From positions 241,401-305,400 of the forward strand of contig NZ_LXGN01000034.1 of assembly GCF_009372255.1 (NCBI RefSeq): a stretch of DNA of 64,000 nt. Direction: 5' to 3'. Position 1 is the first letter of the stretch; the number at the start of each line of letters is the position of its first letter. This DNA is from Acinetobacter guerrae (lineage in GTDB: Bacteria; Pseudomonadota; Gammaproteobacteria; Pseudomonadales; Moraxellaceae). Below are positions 7,756 through 19,333 of the stretch, piece after piece. Made by a program: the position numbers and the translations under genes. The notes under the pieces are model-generated. The model did no database searches, was not told where the DNA came from, and saw nothing but the letters and a program-made list of their open reading frames with translations.

Positions 7756-10428
7756 ATGATTAATACTTCTCCGCTGCTGAGTTATGTCACGAGTCACCAT
7801 GACATTCAAGCGATTAATCAATGGCGTAATGACGTTGAACAGCAGCTACAGGAGTTTTATGAAAATGGACAACCCATACGAGATATTGTGTTGGCGCGTT
7901 CCAATTTTATTGATGAAGCTCTCGTCTTTCTTTGGAATCATGCGGGATTGAATCAAACAGATTTGGGGCTGTTTGCTGTTGGTGGTTACGGTCGCCGTGA
8001 AATGTTGCCTTATTCTGATGTCGACATCATGATTTTATCTGAACATGACATCACGCCTGAACAGGAAAAACAAATTTCAACTTTTGTTTCTACGCTCTGG
8101 GATGTAGGAAACTTTAAACCTGGTATTAGCGTACGCACCATTCGTAACTGTTTTGAAGAAGCGACCAATGATTTAACAGTTGCAACAACCTTGATTGAAG
8201 CACGACTGATTACAGGAAATTCGCATTTAGCCAAATGGCCTCGTCGTATTGTTTCGCAAACATGGACTGATAAAACTTTTTTTGATGCCAAAATGGAAGA
8301 GCAGGAAAAACGTCATGCTCAACATAACAATACCGAGAGCAATCTTGAGCCAGATATAAAGAATGCTCCCGGCGGCATCCGTGACATGAATCAAATTGGC
8401 TGGATTGCCAAGCGACATTTTCGGGTCAACCGCATTTATGATTTAGTTCATCTTGGCTTTATTTCTGAGTTTGAACTGAGTGTACTTGAAGAAGCTGAAA
8501 GCTTTTTATGGGAAATTCGCCATCATTTACATCGCCTGACTAAACGTGATGAAAACCGACTTTTGTTTGATTATCAACGTGATATTGCAGCCAAATTTGG
8601 TTATGTACAAGAAGAAGGTAAACCTGCCAATTACGCAATAGAACAGTTCATGAAACGTTACTATCGTACCGCACAGCAGGTTTCAACATTAAATGAAATG
8701 CTACTGGCCTATTTTAATGAGTCAGTGATTACCCCACGTTTACCTAATTACGAACGTAAAATTGAAGAAATAAATGAAAACTTCAAATTGGTCGATGGCA
8801 AACTTGCCGTTCAGCACCACAAAATATTTGCTGAACATCCAAGCGCAATTTTAGAACTTTTCTATTTATTAGCGAATCGCCCTGAAATCGAAGGTATTCG
8901 TGCCAGAACTTTACGTTTATTAATTATGGCTGCAAAACGGATTGATCGAGAATTTCGTGATAATCCAGCCCATCAAGCTTTATTTATGGCCATTATTCGT
9001 TCGCCGCATCGTCTTTATGACACGCTAGTAGATATGAAGCGTTATGGCATTCTGGGGAATTACATTCCTGCATTTGGTCAAATTATGGGACTGATGCAGT
9101 ATGACTTGTTCCATATTTATACAGTTGATGCGCATACACTTTTACTGATTCGTAATTTAAATCGCTTTAAAGAACCAGAATTTGCACAGCATTTCCCAGT
9201 CGTCAGCTCGGTCTTTCAGCGTTTGGCACGCCGCGATATTGTTTATCTGGCCGCTATTTTTCATGATATTGCCAAAGGTCGTGGCGGTGATCACAGTGAA
9301 TTGGGTGCTGAAGACGCAATTGAATTTTGCCGTAAACATGGCTTTACCGAACGAGAGTGTAAACTGGTTGCGTGGCTGATTCAAAATCACCTACTGATGT
9401 CGCTTACGGCGCAGAAAAAAGATATTTCTGATCCTGACGTAATCAAAGAGTTTGCTGAAAAACTTGGCGATATGGAACATTTGGACTATCTATATAGTTT
9501 AACCGTTGCCGATATTAATGCGACCAACCCAAAACTCTGGAATACATGGCGCGCTTCATTAATGCGTCAACTTTATACTTATTCAAGAGATGTCATTCGC
9601 TCAGGTTTAGGTCGTCCTGTGGATTATCAGATGTTGATTGAGGACACTAAATTTACTGCGGGCGAAACCTTAGTCAATGAGTTTTCCCTAGATGCAGTAG
9701 AGAAAGTCTGGCAAGAGCTTGGCGATGAATACTTCCTCAAAGAGTCGGCAGACGAAATTGCGTGGCACACTCGCGCAATTTTACAACATGGTGACAATCC
9801 GACACCGCTGGTTTTATTCCGTACACATCGTCAGTCGACTCAGGCACAAGATGCTATCCAACTTTTCATCTATACCCAAGATAAACCTAACCTGTTTGCA
9901 ACTACAGTTGCCGTATTAGATCGTATGAATCTGGATGTACAAGATGCGCGGATTATTACTGCAACCAAAGCTTTTAGTTTAGATACCTATGTGGTGCTGG
10001 ATCGTTTTGGTACACTGCTTACCGATCCTGAACGTGAGGCGACTGTCAAAGAAGCCTTGGTGAAAGCGCTTAGCCAATCTGATAAATACCCAGGACTCAT
10101 GCAACGTCGTATTCCACGTCAACTTCGTCATTTTGATGTAGAAAATACCGTTGATATTACACTTAACCCTGCTCTTCAACAAAATATGGTTGAAATCTCA
10201 ACACTTGATCATCCCGGGTTACTGGCACGAGTGGGTGGATTATTTATGATGCAGGGACTAGATATTCATTCAGCCAAAATTGCAACATTAGGCGAACGGG
10301 CTGAAGATATTTTCTTTGTCACCAAAAAAGATGGTCAACCCATGACTGTTGAAGAAGCTAAGCTTTTTGCAGTACAGTTAAAATCTGCATTGGATGAAGC
10401 TTCTAATCAAGTGGTTAGTCAACACTAA
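7756..10428 (+). CDS. glnD: Bifunctional PII uridylyltransferase/uridylyl-removing enzyme GlnD
   Basis: Primary glutamine sensor that uridylylates PII proteins when nitrogen is short and removes UMP when glutamine is high; 890 aa. The nucleotidyltransferase motif GGYGRRE (76-82) with the metal pair D88/D90 (SDVD) is intact. The HD phosphohydrolase motif [16 protein letters not shown] lies near 502-517. Two ACT domains, starting near 700 and 806 ([20 protein letters not shown]), bind glutamine. All expected parts are present, so both activities are likely. It lies 29 bases before dapC. Confidence 0.97.
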   Translation: MINTSPLLSYVTSHHDIQAINQWRNDVEQQLQEFYENGQPIRDIVLARSNFIDEALVFLWNHAGLNQTDLGLFAVGGYGRREMLPYSDVDIMILSEHDITPEQEKQISTFVSTLWDVGNFKPGISVRTIRNCFEEATNDLTVATTLIEARLITGNSHLAKWPRRIVSQTWTDKTFFDAKMEEQEKRHAQHNNTESNLEPDIKNAPGGIRDMNQIGWIAKRHFRVNRIYDLVHLGFISEFELSVLEEAESFLWEIRHHLHRLTKRDENRLLFDYQRDIAAKFGYVQEEGKPANYAIEQFMKRYYRTAQQVSTLNEMLLAYFNESVITPRLPNYERKIEEINENFKLVDGKLAVQHHKIFAEHPSAILELFYLLANRPEIEGIRARTLRLLIMAAKRIDREFRDNPAHQALFMAIIRSPHRLYDTLVDMKRYGILGNYIPAFGQIMGLMQYDLFHIYTVDAHTLLLIRNLNRFKEPEFAQHFPVVSSVFQRLARRDIVYLAAIFHDIAKGRGGDHSELGAEDAIEFCRKHGFTERECKLVAWLIQNHLLMSLTAQKKDISDPDVIKEFAEKLGDMEHLDYLYSLTVADINATNPKLWNTWRASLMRQLYTYSRDVIRSGLGRPVDYQMLIEDTKFTAGETLVNEFSLDAVEKVWQELGDEYFLKESADEIAWHTRAILQHGDNPTPLVLFRTHRQSTQAQDAIQLFIYTQDKPNLFATTVAVLDRMNLDVQDARIITATKAFSLDTYVVLDRFGTLLTDPEREATVKEALVKALSQSDKYPGLMQRRIPRQLRHFDVENTVDITLNPALQQNMVEISTLDHPGLLARVGGLFMMQGLDIHSAKIATLGERAEDIFFVTKKDGQPMTVEEAKLFAVQLKSALDEASNQVVSQH

Positions 10429-10457
10429 CTCTGTTTTTACAAATCGGTAATTGTTTA

Positions 10458-11627
10458 ATGAACTCAAGTTTGTCCTTATTACATCCTTATCCTTTTGAAA
10501 AGTTAAATGCTCTTTTTAAGGATATCAAACCCGCAGATATGCCGTTGATTGCACTTTCAATTGGAGAACCCAAGCATCCTGCTCCTGAGTTTGTAAAACA
10601 GGCAATTATTGATAACTTTCAACACTTATCTACTTATCCCAATAGCAAAGGCTTACCAGAGCTACGTCAAAGCATTGCGAACTGGCTGACTCAGCGCTTT
10701 CAACTTAATAGTATTAGTGCAGAAGATCATATTTTACCTGTCACAGGTACGCGTGAAGGAATTTTCTCTTTTGTGCAAGCGCTGATTAATCGTGAAGATG
10801 CACCTTATGTGGTGATGCCAAATCCTTTTTATCAGATTTATGAAGGTGCAGCTTTGCTTGCAGGCGCGAAACCGTATTTTATCAACTGCACGCCTGAAAA
10901 TGATTATTTGGGTGACTTTGATGCGGTTCCAGCCGAAGTCTGGGAAAAAACAGCATTATTGTTTGTGTGTACACCGGGTAATCCTACTGGTGCTGTATTG
11001 TCCAAAGAACAATTTAAAAAACTGATTCAACTGTCAGATCAATACGATTTTGTGATTGCCTCTGATGAATGCTATTCAGAACTTTGGTTTGATCAAGCAC
11101 CAGTTGGTTTATTGGAAGTATGTGCCGAAATTGGTCGTGATGATTACAAAAACTGTATCGTTTTTCATTCATTGTCCAAACGTTCCAACTTACCGGGAAT
11201 GCGCTCTGGTTTTGTCGCAGGTGATGCCGAGCTATTAAAACCCTATTTAAAGTTTCGTACATATCATGGCGCAGCAATGCCTGTACAACACCAGCTTGCA
11301 TCAATCGCAGCATGGAATGATGAAGCGCATGTCGAAGAAAATCGTCAACAATACCGCGCTAAATTTAATTTATTTCAATCTGAACTTGGTTCTTTGTTAG
11401 CCCTAAAAAAACCTGATGCTGGATTTTATTATTGGTTGCAAGTGGATCATGATGAAGCTTTTGCCAAAACGTTGATGGAAAAAGCCCATATTAAAGTATT
11501 ACCGGGACGTTATTTATCTCGTGAAACGACACATGGGAATCCAGGCGAAAATCATGTGCGTATGGCATTGGTCGCAGACTTGGCACAATGTGAACAAGTG
11601 GTACAACGTTTAAAGAAAATCCTGTAA
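10458..11627 (+). CDS. dapC: Succinyldiaminopimelate transaminase DapC
   Basis: PLP-dependent class I/II aminotransferase of the DapC group, 389 aa, for the N-succinyl-2-amino-6-oxopimelate to N-succinyl-LL-diaminopimelate step of lysine and peptidoglycan synthesis. The start region MNSSLSLLHPYPFEKLNALF is typical. TPGNPTGAVLS (Asn contact to PLP), the SDECYSELWF aspartate and the Schiff-base lysine K241 in SLSKRSNLPGMRSGF are visible. glnD-dapC adjacency is common in gammaproteobacteria and supports DapC over a generic aminotransferase. Confidence 0.92.
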   Translation: MNSSLSLLHPYPFEKLNALFKDIKPADMPLIALSIGEPKHPAPEFVKQAIIDNFQHLSTYPNSKGLPELRQSIANWLTQRFQLNSISAEDHILPVTGTREGIFSFVQALINREDAPYVVMPNPFYQIYEGAALLAGAKPYFINCTPENDYLGDFDAVPAEVWEKTALLFVCTPGNPTGAVLSKEQFKKLIQLSDQYDFVIASDECYSELWFDQAPVGLLEVCAEIGRDDYKNCIVFHSLSKRSNLPGMRSGFVAGDAELLKPYLKFRTYHGAAMPVQHQLASIAAWNDEAHVEENRQQYRAKFNLFQSELGSLLALKKPDAGFYYWLQVDHDEAFAKTLMEKAHIKVLPGRYLSRETTHGNPGENHVRMALVADLAQCEQVVQRLKKIL

Positions 11628-11650
11628 ATTTTGACAATCTGAAAAATCAA

Positions 11651-11672
11651 ACAGCCTCCATATGGAGGCTGT
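11651..11672. terminator. Palindromic terminator between dapC and the TonB receptor
   Basis: Perfect palindrome with arms ACAGCCTCCAT/ATGGAGGCTGT. Read on the minus strand it is followed by a T-rich stretch (TTTGATTTTTC), so it best fits the end of the receptor gene, but it may also serve dapC. Confidence 0.75.
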
Positions 11673-11691
11673 ATTGTTAAGAATTAAATTA

Positions 11692-13764
11692 TTACCACTT
11701 ATAAGTTACACGCATATCTACTGAACGCTCTGCACCATAGTAACAATAGAAGTCACAAGCACTGACGTATTTCTTATTTGCAAGGTTTGTCGCATTCACT
11801 TGAACGTCTAATTGTTGGTTTAATGGATAACTTGCCATCAGATCAACCAAAGTATATGAGTCCACTTTATAACCAGGATACGTTTTCTCATCATTGCTGC
11901 TGCCAACATAACGAACGCCTGCACCTAAACGTAGTCCATTAAAGAAATAATCGTTGATAAATTTATAATTTAACTTTCCTGAAACTTGATCATTTGGAAT
12001 TGCAGGAGTGCGGATGGTTTGTGTTGCCGAAACTTCCTGATCCGAATTATTATGCGTATAAGCAAACTGAGCTGCAAGATTGTCAGTAAGGTCAAGATTT
12101 GCCTGTAATTCAATACCTTTGTTGGTTCTTTTTCCAGCCTGTACCTGAATATTTGAGCTGTCTGCAATCAAAGCATTCTTTTCAGTAAGATCAAAATATG
12201 CCAGTGTAATATCACCTTTCATCCACTCAGGAACATATTTAACGCCCACTTCATATTGTTTACCTTCATAAGGCTTATAGGCATTGTTGTAACCATCAAT
12301 TCCCGCAACTGGCCTAAAAGAAGTTGAATAGCTTAAATATGGCGAAAGACCATAAGGCGCGTGATACATTAACCCTGCTGTATAAGTTGTTTTATCGACA
12401 TCATAATCAGGGGCTGTAGTTCCACTTTGAACCGCACTTCCTTTCGCTTTATCCTGACGAATCCCTAAGTTAAGATCGACCAGTTTGGCATAACTGAACT
12501 GATTAGATAAATAGAAACCAAGTTGCTCAGTTTCAATGTGATAAGGTAATGTTGTCACTGCAAAATTAGGATTATGTACAGGATTAAAAAGATCCATTGG
12601 TGGTGCATAGCCGAAGCCATTATTCACACCATCTGTCTCATTTTTATAATAATCTACACCTAGCATGACTTTGTTTTGAAAATCGCCAAAAATGAAATTT
12701 TTGATCAAGCGGTTATCAATGCTATTTGTTTTAGACACACCATCGGTGAAACTATAACCACGATAAGCCGAACGATCATTATCAGAACTCCATGCAAATG
12801 TGCTTAAAAGATCGTTATCCATTCTGGCCCAACGATAATTTTGCATAAATATCAGACCATTTTCAAACTCATGCGAGAATTCATAGCCAGCAGAATATTC
12901 ATTAACCTTTAAATGATCGAGTGAAGGTTCACCAAAATTAGTGTGTTTATCAATTTTGCCATAAGGTGTATCAATTAAAGAACCGTACCCCGGCATGAAA
13001 CCAGATGTTGGAACACCATCTTTTTTCAAATAACTGGTTAGCAAAGTAAAATGCGTTTTATCTGAAATATCCCACGCGAAACTTGGTGCAAGATAATAGT
13101 TCTTCATATTCGCACCATCAAGCTGACTATCTGCCTGACGGTATAAACCGACTAAACGATAACGAAGCGAACCGTCGTCTGTAAATAATCCCGTATAATC
13201 AGCACTGACTTCGCGCTTATCCGATGTTCCTGCACCTAAATTTAACTCACCTTTTGGGGTTAGACCAGGTCTTTTGGAAACCAGATTTACATTACCGCCA
13301 GTCTGAGAAGCACCATAGTTAAAGGAATTTGCACCTTTGATGATTTCGAGTTTCTCTAATCCATATATTTCAGGTTCCCAAACAAAGAAACCATTCGGAG
13401 CAACTGGAGCACCATCAACGGTCTGGCTTGCATCAAAACCACGGATTTTAAACCATTGTGATTTATTATCTAAACCATATGGTTGAGCCAAAACTCCTGC
13501 TTCATAAAATAAAGCACCATCTAATTTAGTCGCAGCATCATCTTTAATTTGTTGTTCACCAATCACACTCGCAGAAAGAGGTTGTTTGACTAGATCTCCT
13601 CCTGCTTTTTCTGAGGATCCAACCAACACAATAGTAGATAGCACTTTAGTGTCCTGCGGCTCTGGAGCATCTGCTTTTTTAGTATTCTCCTCAGCATGTA
13701 AAACGGTAGCCCCAAAACACGAAATTGATGCCATCATCAAAACTAACGGCTTTAACCTATTCAT
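11692..13764 (-). CDS. TonB-dependent siderophore receptor, FhuA-like
   Basis: Outer-membrane receptor importing a ferric siderophore with TonB energy; 690 aa. ATG 13764 (MNRLKPLV) follows GGGGA with good spacing; an ATG 12 bases upstream has none. A signal peptide ends at LHA. The plug domain (~35-170) has LSASVIGEQQI, FKIRGFDA and LEIIKGANSFNYG. A beta barrel ends in Trp (RVTYKW). The C-terminal pair of cysteines in YVSACDFYCYYGAERSVD resembles the ferrichrome/hydroxamate receptor group, so a hydroxamate ligand is a reasonable guess. I found no convincing Fur box in its short upstream gap. Confidence 0.88.
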   Translation of the reverse strand: MNRLKPLVLMMASISCFGATVLHAEENTKKADAPEPQDTKVLSTIVLVGSSEKAGGDLVKQPLSASVIGEQQIKDDAATKLDGALFYEAGVLAQPYGLDNKSQWFKIRGFDASQTVDGAPVAPNGFFVWEPEIYGLEKLEIIKGANSFNYGASQTGGNVNLVSKRPGLTPKGELNLGAGTSDKREVSADYTGLFTDDGSLRYRLVGLYRQADSQLDGANMKNYYLAPSFAWDISDKTHFTLLTSYLKKDGVPTSGFMPGYGSLIDTPYGKIDKHTNFGEPSLDHLKVNEYSAGYEFSHEFENGLIFMQNYRWARMDNDLLSTFAWSSDNDRSAYRGYSFTDGVSKTNSIDNRLIKNFIFGDFQNKVMLGVDYYKNETDGVNNGFGYAPPMDLFNPVHNPNFAVTTLPYHIETEQLGFYLSNQFSYAKLVDLNLGIRQDKAKGSAVQSGTTAPDYDVDKTTYTAGLMYHAPYGLSPYLSYSTSFRPVAGIDGYNNAYKPYEGKQYEVGVKYVPEWMKGDITLAYFDLTEKNALIADSSNIQVQAGKRTNKGIELQANLDLTDNLAAQFAYTHNNSDQEVSATQTIRTPAIPNDQVSGKLNYKFINDYFFNGLRLGAGVRYVGSSNDEKTYPGYKVDSYTLVDLMASYPLNQQLDVQVNATNLANKKYVSACDFYCYYGAERSVDMRVTYKW

Positions 13765-13870
13765 TACTATCCCCATTTTTTTGATTAATATTTCCGAATA
13801 GTAACTGAGAATAAAAATTATTTAAACCATTTTATGAATTAAGAAAACTTAATTAAAAAAACCTATTAAT

Positions 13871-14485
13871 TCAAACAATTAATATCAAAAATAATGCAAA
13901 TATAACAAAACATGTTCCAGATAAATAGTAGACCCATTTTGAATGAATACTTAACAAAGTTAGCCACCGTTCATACGAAAGCAATCTCACCAGAAATAAA
14001 TTCCAAATTAAAACCACCATCACCATCCAAATAGAAACCGCAGTTTTTTGATAAACATCAAATTTCTCTGAAACAAGCAACGTCAGACTACTATAAAAAA
14101 GTATATTTTTAGGGTTGAGTAAACTGGATTGCAACCCAAGTAAAATCTGCTTTAAAGCGAAAAAATGTTTGACAGTTGCTTGCGGTTGAACCATTTCAAT
14201 TTTGCGATGTGCATAACGAAAACATAAAAAAGACAGATAAAAGAGGTAACATGCGCCACCCCATTTTAGATATTTCAAAGTCAAGATATCCATCTTTCCA
14301 AGCAAATACCAACTTGAAAAAACCACCAATAAAATTAAGGCATTTCCCAGTGCAATCCCTAAGCAAACCTGCTTTGCTGCTACTTTATTTCGCGCAAGCA
14401 ATGTCGTTAAGATTAAAAAGAAATCTGGCCCCGGTGAAAGTAAGGCAAGGAAATGAGTGATGGCAATCGCCCAAAAGAGTTCCAT
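13871..14485 (-). CDS. LysE/RhtB-family amino-acid exporter
   Basis: Inner-membrane exporter, 204 aa, with about six hydrophobic segments and the family signature SPGPDFFLIL near the N-terminus, plus NPKNILFY in the fourth segment. Family members export amino acids or related small molecules; the substrate here is not predictable. It lies 72 bases downstream of an AraC-type regulator on the same strand, a common arrangement in which the regulator controls the exporter. Confidence 0.87.
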   Translation of the reverse strand: MELFWAIAITHFLALLSPGPDFFLILTTLLARNKVAAKQVCLGIALGNALILLVVFSSWYLLGKMDILTLKYLKWGGACYLFYLSFLCFRYAHRKIEMVQPQATVKHFFALKQILLGLQSSLLNPKNILFYSSLTLLVSEKFDVYQKTAVSIWMVMVVLIWNLFLVRLLSYERWLTLLSIHSKWVYYLSGTCFVIFALFLILIV

Positions 14486-14557
14486 AAAAGCTGTTGAATG
14501 ATATTAAAAACAGCAGCTTATGCAAATTTCAATTGTAGTTCTTGTATAAAATTGCGT

Positions 14558-15382
14558 TTAGAATCCATTTTGATATTGTTTGGGTGTGACACCCGTTTGG
14601 CTTTTAAACACGCGATGAAAATGACTTTGATCGGTAAATCCTAAATCATAAGCAACATCGATCACAGCTTTACCTTTTTTTAATCGTTCACGCGCCTGAT
14701 TAATCCGCATATTGAGTTGGAATGCATGTGGAGTCAGACCAAAATTTCGTTTAAATAAGCGAATAACTGCATAACGACTAATACCACTGTGCTTAGATAA
14801 TTGCTCAAGTGAAAGAAAACTTTCATGCTGAAAAAGAATATCAATAAGATTCTTTAATTGTTGTTGAAGATATGGTTTTTCATCCAATCGATCTAACTGC
14901 AACGAGGGCAAAATAATCTGACTCAGAGTTTCAACCAAAGATTGTTCTTTTTCAAATATGGTTCTATCAGCAGCAAATAACATTGTATTCAATTGACAAA
15001 AATGCTGATAAATATCAGGTTTTTTAATGATTTCTGGCTTTAATTCAGGAATCTGTTTACAAATACGATCTGCAAAAGATTCTTCAAGTAATTGCTTTAA
15101 CCAATCTAGATCAAGGTGCATCATCTGATAACTCCATGCCTCATCTGGCAATGGATTACAGGAATGTTCGATATAAGCAGGGATGCTCACAATTGAACCA
15201 GATTCAATATTTACCGCAGTGTGTAAATAACTACTAAAACGACTTTGACCCTGATCTACAGCCCCAATTGAAAAAGTCGCATGGCTATGTGCTTTATAGC
15301 AAATGCGACTTTGGCATGCCTTACGTGTTTCCACATAAGGCATTCGTGGATCACTCCAAAAAACGACGTCCAAGTTAGGCAT
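14558..15382 (-). CDS. AraC-family transcriptional regulator
   Basis: 274 aa. The N-terminal cupin-like sensing domain (AraC_binding type) contains YKAHSHATFSIGAVDQG and SIVSIPAYIEHSCNP. The C-terminal ~100 residues hold two helix-turn-helix motifs: LEQLSKHSGISRYAVIRLFK, and VIDVAYDLGFTDQSHFHRVF followed by KSQTGVTPKQYQ. The LysE-type exporter directly downstream is its likely target. The effector is unknown; regulators of this subgroup often pair with LysE exporters and sense an amino acid. Confidence 0.9.
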   Translation of the reverse strand: MPNLDVVFWSDPRMPYVETRKACQSRICYKAHSHATFSIGAVDQGQSRFSSYLHTAVNIESGSIVSIPAYIEHSCNPLPDEAWSYQMMHLDLDWLKQLLEESFADRICKQIPELKPEIIKKPDIYQHFCQLNTMLFAADRTIFEKEQSLVETLSQIILPSLQLDRLDEKPYLQQQLKNLIDILFQHESFLSLEQLSKHSGISRYAVIRLFKRNFGLTPHAFQLNMRINQARERLKKGKAVIDVAYDLGFTDQSHFHRVFKSQTGVTPKQYQNGF

Positions 15383-15400
15383 CGTTAATTTCTGTGCGAA

Positions 15401-15889
15401 TCATGATTGAGCCAATGCTTTTTCAATATCTTCTTCTATACTTTCAGGTTTAGTGGTGGGTGCATAACGATTAAGCACTTTACCATCTTTACTGACTAGA
15501 AATTTAGTAAAATTCCATTTAATGCTTTCGCTACCCAAAATTCCTTTAGCTTCACGAGTCAGATAGCGAAAAATGGCATGCGCTTCAGGGCCTTTGACGT
15601 CCACTTTGGCGAACATGGGAAAGTCAACTCCGTAGTTTCGCTGACAAAAAGCCCCAATTTCATCATTCGATCCCGGATCCTGCCCTCCGAATTGATTACA
15701 AGGAAAGCCTAGTACTTCAAAGCCTCGATCTTTATATTTTTCGTATACTTTTTCTAAGCCCGCAAATTGTGGTGTGAAGCCACATTTACTTGCAGTATTG
15801 ACAATTAAAAGCACTTTGCCCTCATAGTCAGACATTTGCTTAGTGTCACCCTCTAATAATTCAGCTTCAAACTGATAAAGACTCGTCAT
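15401..15889 (-). CDS. Glutathione peroxidase-family peroxidase
   Basis: Reduces hydrogen and organic peroxides using glutathione or thioredoxin; 162 aa. The catalytic Cys36 lies in [16 protein letters not shown]. The second signature [14 protein letters not shown] supplies the Gln, with an extra Cys typical of thioredoxin-using members. WNFTKFLV supplies the Trp and Asn of the tetrad. It overlaps the end of msrB by 4 bases (ATGA), so the two oxidative-damage enzymes are translationally coupled. Confidence 0.93.
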   Translation of the reverse strand: MTSLYQFEAELLEGDTKQMSDYEGKVLLIVNTASKCGFTPQFAGLEKVYEKYKDRGFEVLGFPCNQFGGQDPGSNDEIGAFCQRNYGVDFPMFAKVDVKGPEAHAIFRYLTREAKGILGSESIKWNFTKFLVSKDGKVLNRYAPTTKPESIEEDIEKALAQS

Positions 15890-16305
15890 GGATAAGTTTC
15901 CTCATCATTTTTTTCGTTGGTTTTTAGTTGTAATGAAGCCGAATTTACGCAATAACGTAGTCCTGTCGGCTGTGGTCCATCTTCAAATACATGTCCTAAA
16001 TGCGCATCGCAATTATGGCAAATAATTTCTGTGCGTGTCATACCATGGGTTGAGTCTTCCTGTTCATCAATCGCGCCTGCATTCACAGGTCGATAAAAAC
16101 TAGGCCAGCCACTACCACTGTCATACTTGGTGTCCGATGTAAAAAGCTCGGTACCACAACAACGACAAACATACGTTCCTTGCTGCTTGGTGTTCCAATA
16201 TTGCCCGGTAAAAGCAGGTTCAGTGCCTTTTTGTCGCGTAATTCGGTACTCTTCTGGTGATAACTCTCTTTGCCATTCTCGTTCTGTTTTATTGAGTTTT
16301 CCCAT
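15886..16305 (-). CDS. msrB: Peptide-methionine (R)-S-oxide reductase MsrB
   Basis: Repairs R-methionine sulphoxide in proteins; 139 aa from ATG 16305 ([11 protein letters not shown]). This start is chosen because AGGGA lies 7 bases upstream; two in-frame ATGs further up have poor spacing. Zinc-binding pairs CRCC and CHNC, the fold motif GSGWPSFY and the catalytic cysteine in RYCVNSASL are present. It forms a two-gene unit with the peroxidase, overlapping it by 4 bases. No signal peptide is present, so it is cytoplasmic. Confidence 0.95.
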   Translation of the reverse strand: MGKLNKTEREWQRELSPEEYRITRQKGTEPAFTGQYWNTKQQGTYVCRCCGTELFTSDTKYDSGSGWPSFYRPVNAGAIDEQEDSTHGMTRTEIICHNCDAHLGHVFEDGPQPTGLRYCVNSASLQLKTNEKNDEETYP

Positions 16306-16532
16306 GACCATTTCCCTATTCATCTAACTGTTTAAATAGAATAATTCTATATTTACGTGATTCATTCTAAAATTTCTAGTGTTTACTTCACAATTTACAA
16401 AACAGTTATAATTAGAACAAAAGCAAAAAGTAAGCAAAATAATAAAAAAGGTAAGCATTTTATTTTTCAATATTGCTTTTTTGTGAGCATAAATATGTTA
16501 GGCTTAGCGCTATTCTTGCTCAGGATTAAAAA

Positions 16533-17963
16533 ATGTCGCAGAAAAAAAGCGTTATTTTTAAAAATCTACTGCCTGTGATTAAACAATATCAACTCGCAGG
16601 ATTTACGCATGAAAAGATTGTTGCCTTACTTAAGGATCAACATGACCTTGATTTGGTAACAACCGAAACATTTAAAAGCTATTTATATCGTTATGCAAAA
16701 GTGACCCCTACTCCTTCTGAGAGCCCCAAAATGAACACAACACATCAAACGCCACGAGAAATTAAAAAATCGTCTAAGCTTGAGCATGTTTGCTACGACA
16801 TTCGTGGACCTGTGTTACGAGCGGCCAATGAAATGGAGGAGCAAGGTCATAAAATCATTAAACTTAATATTGGTAACCCCGCCCCATTTGGTTTTGAAGC
16901 GCCGCAAGAAATCATTAATGATGTTGCGCTAAATTTACCAAACGCGATTGGTTATACCGACTCCAAAGGGATATTTCCTGCCCGCAAAGCGATTTGTCAG
17001 TATTATCAACAAAAAGGCATTCGTGATATGCATGTCAATGACGTGTATGTTGGTAATGGTGTATCTGAACTCATTGTCATGGCGATGCAAGGCCTGCTCG
17101 ATGATGGTGATGAAATGCTTGTTCCAATGCCAGACTACCCACTTTGGACAGCAGCCGTAAATTTATCTGGCGGCACGGCGATTCACTATAAATGTGATGA
17201 AGAAAATAGTTGGTATCCAGATATTTTGGATATGGAAAGTAAAATCACACCCAACACACGCGGGATTGTGGTGATTAATCCCAACAACCCAACAGGTTCG
17301 GTATACCCGCGTCATGTATTAGAGCAAATTGTAGCTTTGGCTAAAAAGCACGATTTAATTTTATTTGCCGATGAAATCTACGACAAAATTATTTATGACG
17401 GCATTGAACATGTCGCTTTGGCTGCTTTAGCAGGCGATCAACTGTGTATTTCGTTTAATGGACTATCAAAGTCGTATCGTATCGCAGGTTATCGTTCGGG
17501 CTGGATGGCCATTACAGGCGATAAATCCCGTGCTAAAGATTATATCGAAGGTCTGGATATGTTGGCATCCATGCGTTTATGTGCCAATCATCAAGCTCAA
17601 TATGCAATTCAGACTGCGCTTGGCGGTTATCAGTCTATTAATGACTTGATTCGCCCAAGTGGTCGCTTATATGAACAACGCAATATTGCTTGGGAAATGC
17701 TCAATGAAATTCCTGGTGTAAGCTGTGTCAAACCTGAAGGTGCAATGTATTGTTTTCCTAAACTTGATCCTAATATGTATCAAGTCGAAGATGATGAACA
17801 ACTCATGTTGGACTTTTTACGTGCAGAGAAAGTTCTTTTGGTGCAAGGAACAGGATTTAACTGGCCAACGCCAGATCATTTTCGCTTGGTCTTCTTACCT
17901 GCGGAAAATGAACTTCGTGAAGCCATTACCCGTTTAGGTCGTTTCTTAGCCACAAAGCGTTAA
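16533..17963 (+). CDS. alaA: Alanine transaminase (AlaA-type) with N-terminal helical extension
   Basis: 476 aa. From about residue 75 (SSKLEHVCYDIRGPVL) the chain aligns collinearly with E. coli AlaA/YfbQ, which makes alanine from pyruvate and glutamate. KLNIGNPAPFGF, NPNNPTGSVY, FADEIYDKI and the PLP lysine in NGLSKSYRIAGYRSGW are present. The first ~65 residues are extra: a charged helical module with LLPVIKQYQLAGFTHEKIVALLKDQ and ETFKSYLYRY, resembling small helix-turn-helix modules, then a Pro/Ser-rich linker. ATG 16533 has AGGA 8 bases upstream. An internal ATG at 16731 has GAGAG upstream and would give the standard-length enzyme, so two products are possible. Confidence 0.9.
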   Translation: MSQKKSVIFKNLLPVIKQYQLAGFTHEKIVALLKDQHDLDLVTTETFKSYLYRYAKVTPTPSESPKMNTTHQTPREIKKSSKLEHVCYDIRGPVLRAANEMEEQGHKIIKLNIGNPAPFGFEAPQEIINDVALNLPNAIGYTDSKGIFPARKAICQYYQQKGIRDMHVNDVYVGNGVSELIVMAMQGLLDDGDEMLVPMPDYPLWTAAVNLSGGTAIHYKCDEENSWYPDILDMESKITPNTRGIVVINPNNPTGSVYPRHVLEQIVALAKKHDLILFADEIYDKIIYDGIEHVALAALAGDQLCISFNGLSKSYRIAGYRSGWMAITGDKSRAKDYIEGLDMLASMRLCANHQAQYAIQTALGGYQSINDLIRPSGRLYEQRNIAWEMLNEIPGVSCVKPEGAMYCFPKLDPNMYQVEDDEQLMLDFLRAEKVLLVQGTGFNWPTPDHFRLVFLPAENELREAITRLGRFLATKR

Positions 17964-18019
17964 TCATGACTACATAATAATTTGCCAATGACTTGGATGT
18001 TTAAAAAACCTTAAATTAA

Positions 18020-18049
18020 AGCAATGTCTGGCATAGACATTGCTTTTTT
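18020..18049 (+). terminator. Rho-independent terminator of alaA
   Basis: AGCAATGTCT (18020-18029), loop GGCAT and AGACATTGCT (18035-18044) form a 10-bp stem followed by a T run. Confidence 0.9.
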
Positions 18050-18062
18050 AATGGAATTTTAA

Positions 18063-19148
<1,086 letters not shown>

Positions 19149-19174
19149 ACTCCAGTTTTTCTTAATGATTTCAA

Positions 19175-19207
19175 AAGAAGCTTAATGCAATAGATTAAGC
19201 TTCTTAT
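19175..19207 (+). terminator. Terminator after asparaginase gene
   Basis: AAGAAGCTTAAT (19175-19186), a 7-base loop and ATTAAGCTTCTT (19194-19205) form a perfect 12-bp stem. The T run behind it is short. Confidence 0.75.
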
Positions 19208-19333
19208 TCGATTGTATTTTCAATAAAAAGTGATTATGTTTTTATTGGAAAAATAATAGACAACCGCTCAACTCAGAGCATGTTAAACTACTGCTACCTT
19301 ATAATCATCGACGGACTTGGTCAGGATCGTTTT

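Noticed and set aside
13777..13870. Possible Fur box upstream of the TonB-dependent receptor (GAGAATAAAAATTATTTAA)
   Set aside because: Only about 12 of 19 bases match and the 7-1-7 form is worse; in such AT-rich sequence this is near background. Iron control is still likely on biological grounds.
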